Source: Candidatus Merdicola faecigallinarum (lineage in GTDB: Bacteria; Bacillota; Clostridia; TANB77; CAG-508). From it: a stretch of 56,063 nucleotides of DNA. The notes beneath the pieces are model-generated. The model made no database searches, was not told where the DNA came from, and saw only the letters and a list, made by a program, of their open reading frames with translations. The position numbers and the translations under genes were made by a program. The DNA lies in the NCBI GenBank assembly GCA_018714565.1, contig DVNH01000049.1:1-56063 (forward strand), in the 5' to 3' direction. Below, piece by piece: positions 51,352 through 56,063 of the stretch (positions are counted from its first letter, which is position 1; the number at the start of each line of letters is the position of its first letter).

Positions 51352-51894
51352 TTATATGTCTTTTCCCATATTATAAGCTTTATTTAATAGTTCTTCTTTT
51401 TTATTTACCTCTCCAACTTCATTACATCCAATACCACAAAGAACTTTCTTTAAGCTTACACCTTCAAAACAATCGATCCATCCTTGTACTTCTTTTTCTG
51501 CTATCTCCATTGCTTCTTCCGAATCATCTGCTGCACTTGCAATTAAATATATTTCTTTGAATTTATTATCTTGCCCATATAATGGATTCAGTCTATCTAA
51601 AAACGTTTTTAATTGTCCAGACATGCAATAATAATAAATTGGAGTTACAAATACTAATACTTCTGTATTCTTTACTTTTTCTATTAACTCTTGCATATCA
51701 TCTTTTATTGGACATTTTCTAGTTTTTTGACAAGCAAGGCAGCCCTTGCAAAACTTTATTTCATAATCACGAAGATAAACCATTTCTGATTCATTTCCCG
51801 CTTCTATTGCTCCTTTTTCAAACTCTTTTGCTAATGTTTCTGAATTTCCATTTTTTCTATAACTTGAAGATATGATTAATATTTTTTTATTCAT
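51352..51894 (-). CDS. Flavodoxin family / NADPH-dependent FMN reductase
   Basis: ILIISSSYRKNGNSETLAKEFEKGAIEAGNE, FCKGCLACQKTRKCPIKDDM, VFVTPIYYYCMSGQLKTFLDR. Confidence 0.93.
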   Translation of the reverse strand: MNKKILIISSSYRKNGNSETLAKEFEKGAIEAGNESEMVYLRDYEIKFCKGCLACQKTRKCPIKDDMQELIEKVKNTEVLVFVTPIYYYCMSGQLKTFLDRLNPLYGQDNKFKEIYLIASAADDSEEAMEIAEKEVQGWIDCFEGVSLKKVLCGIGCNEVGEVNKKEELLNKAYNMGKDI

Positions 51895-51935
51895 TTTTAT
51901 CACATTCCTTTCTTTCATATACTTGCCAGCTTTTT

Positions 51936-52319
51936 TTATACATCTTCTGTAAAATCTTTTCTTTTTCCTAATGCGATTTCTTCATAAAGATTTATTTTAT
52001 AATTTAGACGATCTATTGTTTCATTAATACTTTTCTGTTTTACTAGAAGTTTCTCTCTTTGCTCCTCTAATAATTTTTTTCTAGCTTCGACTGTACTCTT
52101 TCCTTTTTCGAACAAAGACATGTATTCTATTAAAATCTCGATTTCAACGCCTGCATCTCTCATGCATTTTATAAATTCAATCCTCTTACATGTTTTTTCG
52201 TCATAATTTCTGATTCCATTTTTATTTCTTGGTACTCCTTGAAGCAATCCTATTCTTTCATAATATCTTAGTGTATCCGGTGTTAAATTATACTTTTTAC
52301 CTACTTCTGCTATCGTCAT
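51936..52319 (-). CDS. MerR family transcriptional regulator
   Basis: MTIAEVGKKYNLTPDTLRYYERIGLLQGVPRNKNGIRNYDEKTCKRIEFIKCMRDAGVEI. Confidence 0.96.
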   Translation of the reverse strand: MTIAEVGKKYNLTPDTLRYYERIGLLQGVPRNKNGIRNYDEKTCKRIEFIKCMRDAGVEIEILIEYMSLFEKGKSTVEARKKLLEEQREKLLVKQKSINETIDRLNYKINLYEEIALGKRKDFTEDV

Positions 52320-52348
52320 CTTCTTTCCTCCAATCTAATCTATTATAT

Positions 52349-52379
52349 TTTATAACACTTATAGTTAACTCTAAGTCAA
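52349..52379 (-). promoter_or_regulatory. MerR-type promoter, site C (upstream of merR)
   Basis: TTGACT-TAGAGTTAACTATAAGTGT-TATAAA (19-bp spacer with dyad). Confidence 0.8.
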
Positions 52380-52512
52380 GAGTTTTTTGTTTTTTTTCAA
52401 AAAAATAGATTAGTAAAAACTAATCTAAAAATTTTGTTCTAATTAAAATTCATAAATTTCCTAACTCATATTTCGCAAAGTAAAATAAATTTTGTATTTA
52501 TTTTCATAACTT

Positions 52513-53148
52513 CTAATTTATGAAAGAATGACTATAAATATAAAATTCCTCCTGACTTGGTTTGTATTTTTTCTCCATTTTTTCTAATGTAGCATCAAAT
52601 TGTTCTGCTTCTTTTTCATCAAAATGCATTACTGGGCTATCATAATAAAACCATTTTCTTCCGTCTAACGTATTTTGTTGTAATTCTTTTACCATCATTG
52701 CCGATGGGTAAGCTCCATCTTCCATGCAAATATTAAATTTTTTACAACTTTTAAAACCTCTAGATACATAATTACTTGGACTTCCAAAGATAACAATAAT
52801 ATCATATCCAAGTTCAGTTGCTTTTTCAAAAGAATGTTCCATTAACATCTTTCCATATCCTTTTCTTTGATATTCTGGTAAAATACTAACTGGTCCAAAA
52901 GTTAAGACCTTTTTTTCTTCACCTTTTTCGTCAACCAACCTAGCTTTTGTGTACATAATGTTTCCAATAATATTTCCATCCATTTCAATAATAAAATCTA
53001 ATTCTGGTATAAAATCCTTATGATCTCTCATAATATGAACCAAATAATGTTCTGTACATCCAGGCATATACATATTGTAAAAAGCTTTTCTTGTAATTTC
53101 TTCTACTCTCTCATAATCTGCTTCTTCTTCATTTCTTATTTTTATCAT
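52513..53148 (-). CDS. GNAT family N-acetyltransferase
   Basis: FGPVSILPEYQRKGYGKMLMEHSFEKATELGYDIIVIFGSPSNYVSRGFK. Confidence 0.93.
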   Translation of the reverse strand: MIKIRNEEEADYERVEEITRKAFYNMYMPGCTEHYLVHIMRDHKDFIPELDFIIEMDGNIIGNIMYTKARLVDEKGEEKKVLTFGPVSILPEYQRKGYGKMLMEHSFEKATELGYDIIVIFGSPSNYVSRGFKSCKKFNICMEDGAYPSAMMVKELQQNTLDGRKWFYYDSPVMHFDEKEAEQFDATLEKMEKKYKPSQEEFYIYSHSFIN

Positions 53149-53182
53149 AACTTCTCCTTCTGATTTTTAATAATTCACTCTT

Positions 53183-53220
53183 TGTAATCTGTACATGTGG
53201 CAAAGCCACTTTTCTTATTT
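53183..53220 (-). repeat. Partial copy of dispersed repeat (stem-1 end only)
   Basis: gtaatctgtacatgtggcaaagccacttttcttatt. Confidence 0.65.
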
Positions 53221-53287
53221 TATCCAAATTATTTTCTCTAATCAAGTAATCTTACAAATTTTTTGTGTCGTAATTCATTTTTTACCA

Positions 53288-53335
53288 AATAGAAAAGATT
53301 TCTACTATAAATCATAGTAGAAATCTTTTCTTCTA
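53288..53335 (-). terminator. Hairpin terminator of hsp20 gene
   Basis: AGAAAAGATTTCTACTA-taaatca-TAGTAGAAATCTTTTCT. Confidence 0.8.
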
Positions 53336-53752
53336 TTCTATTGCAATATATCTTTTTTCTGGAATTTCTTTCTTTTCCTCTTTTTTCTGAATTTCAAGTT
53401 TTAATGTTCCATTTTTAAACTTTGCTTTAATATCTTCTTCTTTTACATTTTCTCCAACATAGAAGCTTCTTGAACATTCACCAACATATCTTTCTTTGCG
53501 TACATATTTTCCATCGTCCTCTTCTTTATCAGAATTCTTATTTATACTAGCATGTACTGTCAAATATCCATCTTGAATTTCGATTTTTATATCTTCTTTT
53601 TCATATCCTGGTAAATCCATATCGATAATATACTTATCTTTTTTCTCTTTTATATCTGTTTTCATGACCTTATTTTCCATTCCTGAAAAGAATGGATCTC
53701 TAAACATGTCGTCAAATAAATCAAAATTATTTTTTCTTGGTATCATCATCAT
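53333..53752 (-). CDS. Hsp20/alpha-crystallin family small heat shock protein
   Basis: DLFDDMFRDPFF, YIIDMDLPGYEKEDIKIEIQDGYLTVHA, FKNGTLKLEIQK; RBS gggag before ATG. Confidence 0.94.
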   Translation of the reverse strand: MMMIPRKNNFDLFDDMFRDPFFSGMENKVMKTDIKEKKDKYIIDMDLPGYEKEDIKIEIQDGYLTVHASINKNSDKEEDDGKYVRKERYVGECSRSFYVGENVKEEDIKAKFKNGTLKLEIQKKEEKKEIPEKRYIAIE

Positions 53753-53861
53753 AATAATCAACTCCCTATTCATTATTTTATGTGTTGACACCTTTCTTAG
53801 GTAGCACATATTAGATTAAAAGTACTTTTATCTTTTTTCATATAATATTATATATCTGTTT

Positions 53862-53888
53862 TTAGCAAAGTCAAGTATTGAGTGCTAA
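53862..53888 (-). promoter_or_regulatory. Degenerate CIRCE-like element upstream of hsp20
   Basis: TTAGCACTC-N9-CTTTGCTAA: one perfect CIRCE half, second half 6/9. Confidence 0.6.
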
Positions 53889-54054
53889 AATTTACAAAAC
53901 TTTCACATTTCTCTTCTAATTAAGAATAGTTCTTATCTTCAATAATAAATTCTATAATTACAAAAGAAGAATCCAGCTAAATAAATAGCTGGATCCTCCT
54001 CTTCTTTCTATTAATGCTTTCAGAATAACTTAAGTAAAATAGCATAAACACTTT

Positions 54055-54975
54055 TTACTTATTGTTTTTTATGTCTCTTAAAAAATCTTCGATATATACT
54101 CCTGCCTTTTTCAAAACGGTGGGGTGAGTTGCGGAAATTATTTCCCTTCTTTGCACATAAGGAGCAGCTAAGCTTTGTCTTTCTATTTCTACCATTCCAT
54201 CACCAAATTTACTAAGTTGTAAACAGTTTCCATAGTAGCGAAAAAACTTCTCCCCAATTGAGCAATCTCCTTCCGGACATAATGCCATAATGAGCATCGA
54301 ATTATGTCTGGCTAACGCCTGTAATTCTAATTGTTCAACAAATTTCGATCCCATAGCCATATCTTGATCTACTGGTCTCCTACTGAAAATCATATGCGTA
54401 ATAAGTTTTAGAAAAGCCACTTCTCCCTTTATAAACGGTTTCTTATTTTTTTGTCTGTTTTGATAACTTTGCAGCAAATTCCTTATTGCAAGCTCTTCTC
54501 CCATTGGAGTTCCCAGAGTGGGTGCTATTAATAGAATATTAGTAGCTTCCTGCAAATAAGATGCCATTCCCGCCATCAGCAGTCCACCTTTTGAGTGGCC
54601 TATCAGAGCAGTATTTTCATAATCTTTGCAAAATATCTTCTCATAGAACCAAAGAAATTCGTTTGCTGCATCTCTTATTCCTTTACATTCCGGTGTAAAA
54701 AACAAGTTATACACACTAGAATCCGTATTCTCATATGGTGCCATTAAATCCTTTGTCGTTTGAGGTAAAATAAAAGGATCTGATAAATGACTCCGATTAG
54801 AAAACGGAAGCACTTTCAATTGGGTTAATAACCAGGGCTCGTTCAATGCTTTTACCGTTGTGGTATAGCCGGAAGATCTTATCACTCCAATTTTCCCTTT
54901 TGAGGAATTCCGTCCTTTCCTCTCAAGTACTAGAATAAAATTCCTTCCTTCCCAGGCAATTTTGTCTCTTGACAT
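54055..54975 (-). CDS. Alpha/beta-hydrolase-like (lipase-like) protein
   Basis: GHSKGG nucleophile elbow; ATG at 54975 with RBS aggagg. Confidence 0.55.
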   Translation of the reverse strand: MSRDKIAWEGRNFILVLERKGRNSSKGKIGVIRSSGYTTTVKALNEPWLLTQLKVLPFSNRSHLSDPFILPQTTKDLMAPYENTDSSVYNLFFTPECKGIRDAANEFLWFYEKIFCKDYENTALIGHSKGGLLMAGMASYLQEATNILLIAPTLGTPMGEELAIRNLLQSYQNRQKNKKPFIKGEVAFLKLITHMIFSRRPVDQDMAMGSKFVEQLELQALARHNSMLIMALCPEGDCSIGEKFFRYYGNCLQLSKFGDGMVEIERQSLAAPYVQRREIISATHPTVLKKAGVYIEDFLRDIKNNK

Positions 54976-55075
54976 AAAAACCTCCTTAATTATAGTATTT
55001 AACATAGGTAACATTATTATTATACCATAGAAATCCCCAAAAGTCCATTAAGCCATAAAATCCTTGTAGTGTAAT

Positions 55076-55609
55076 TTATCTCTTCGCATATATTCCCATT
55101 ATTAAACCATTTTCTTCTTTTATCTCTTTCAATTCTAGTCTGATTTTTTTATTATTTTCTTCAAAAAGTCTAATTCCATTTCCTAGAATTACTGGAACAG
55201 TTGTAATTTGGTATTCATCAATTAAATTTTCTTTTATACATTGATTTACCAAATTTGCCCCTCCACATATCCATATATTTTTTCCCTTTTCTTGTTGTAA
55301 TCTATTTATTAATTCTTTTATATTTATATTGACATATTTTATATTTATGGTATCCTTAATTTTTTCATTAGTCAAAACATAACTTTGTAAATCTTCATAC
55401 ACCCATTTGTCTGGTGATAGCTCGTTTTTTATTTGTTTATATGTGTTTGCTCCTAAAATAATAGTATCTATATTTTTTATAAAATTATTATATCCGTAAT
55501 CGCCAATGTATTCTTTATTATTGCCTAAAATCCAGTCTACACTTCCTTTATTATCTGAGATAAATCCATCTAAACTTTGTGAAATATATAAAATAACTTT
55601 TCGTTTCAT
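55076..55609 (-). CDS. Dihydrofolate reductase family protein (RibD C-terminal type)
   Basis: VILYISQSLDGFISDNKGSVDWI, IWICGGANLVNQCIKENLIDEYQITTVPVILGNGIRLF. Confidence 0.92.
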   Translation of the reverse strand: MKRKVILYISQSLDGFISDNKGSVDWILGNNKEYIGDYGYNNFIKNIDTIILGANTYKQIKNELSPDKWVYEDLQSYVLTNEKIKDTINIKYVNINIKELINRLQQEKGKNIWICGGANLVNQCIKENLIDEYQITTVPVILGNGIRLFEENNKKIRLELKEIKEENGLIMGIYAKR

Positions 55610-55783
55610 ATATCAATTTTTAACTCCTCTACAATTACCATTCTTCTAATAAATCAGTAAATTTGTTTAATAATTTATCGCTATTACATCCCAAGCCTCT
55701 GCTTTTGGACCAGCACAATATTTTTCTTTCAATTTATGATTTTTTATTAAATACTGTAACTTTAATTTTATGTTTCATTATAA

Positions 55784-56032
55784 TCAAAGACAAAGTATGT
55801 GCGCCGTAATAATTGTATAACTATATGAGTTAATAGTTATTTTTATATTATCAATTTCACAATACCAATTCTTACCTAGTTTGTAGATAGTGCAATTTTG
55901 ATTTAGTATTTTGTTTTTGCAATATTCAACAACATTTTCATTATCCAATTTAAGGTTTTTCTTAATTCTTTCAACTCCCATTTCAGTAGTATGAATTTTA
56001 TCTATATTAGATAACAATATTTCTTTATTCAT
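55784..56032 (-). CDS. DUF3781-like protein
   Basis: TTEMGVERIKKNLKL, CKNKILNQNCTIYKLGKNWYCEIDNIKITINSYSYTIITAH. Confidence 0.7.
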   Translation of the reverse strand: MNKEILLSNIDKIHTTEMGVERIKKNLKLDNENVVEYCKNKILNQNCTIYKLGKNWYCEIDNIKITINSYSYTIITAHILCL

Positions 56033-56063
56033 TTACTATCAACTCCATAAATTGTAATTTATC

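Noticed and set aside
21935-53220. CRISPR array interpretation of the dispersed repeats
   Set aside because: Copies are kilobases apart with unrelated flanks and no regular spacers or cas genes.
55630-55783. Possible gene remnant between DUF3781 and the DHFR-family gene (peptide ...KLKEKYCAGPKAEAW / ...NKFTDLLEEW*)
   Set aside because: Requires a frameshift and no family could be recognised; not enough evidence to call a pseudogene.

Overview
Low-GC, low-complexity-rich genomic window from a spore-forming Firmicute (Clostridia-like; yabP, yabQ and ytvI-type genes). Most genes lie on the minus strand. Recognisable core genes: rho, a divIC/ftsB-like gene, yabQ, yabP, aspartokinase, prfB (with the classical CUU-UGA +1 frameshift site), secA, murD, a dCMP deaminase, uvrA, uvrB and cysE. 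Accessory genes occur singly or in small groups between them: GH3 beta-glucosidase, HAD, ROK and glycosyltransferases between secA and prfB; small unknown genes between uvrB and uvrA; a macrodomain/SirTM-sirtuin hybrid plus a DUF1848 gene; a two-component system facing a C39-like peptidase; a GntR-ABC operon; larC; and a redox/electrophile-type cluster (flavodoxins, AKR, LysR, cyclophilin-like, alpha/beta hydrolase, MerR). Most notable observations: (i) a dispersed ~110-bp multi-hairpin intergenic repeat, at least four near-full copies plus two partial or decayed ones, with covarying stems and a tendency to abut stop codons; (ii) three matching 31-bp MerR-type promoters (TTGACT-N19-TATAAA) defining a local regulon; (iii) three separate deletion-type scars (macrodomain::SirTM in-frame fusion, LtaS-like remnant, head-to-head AKR/LysR truncation); (iv) three single-base frameshifts that are all an extra G after CC on the plus strand; (v) apparent splitting of the usual secA-prfB and uvrB-uvrA neighbourhoods; (vi) two unannotated ~31-aa microproteins; (vii) a duplicated dyad operator near an HxlR gene. 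No rRNA, tRNA, CRISPR array, transposase or phage structural gene was seen. No searches were run; all family calls come from reading the translated sequences.
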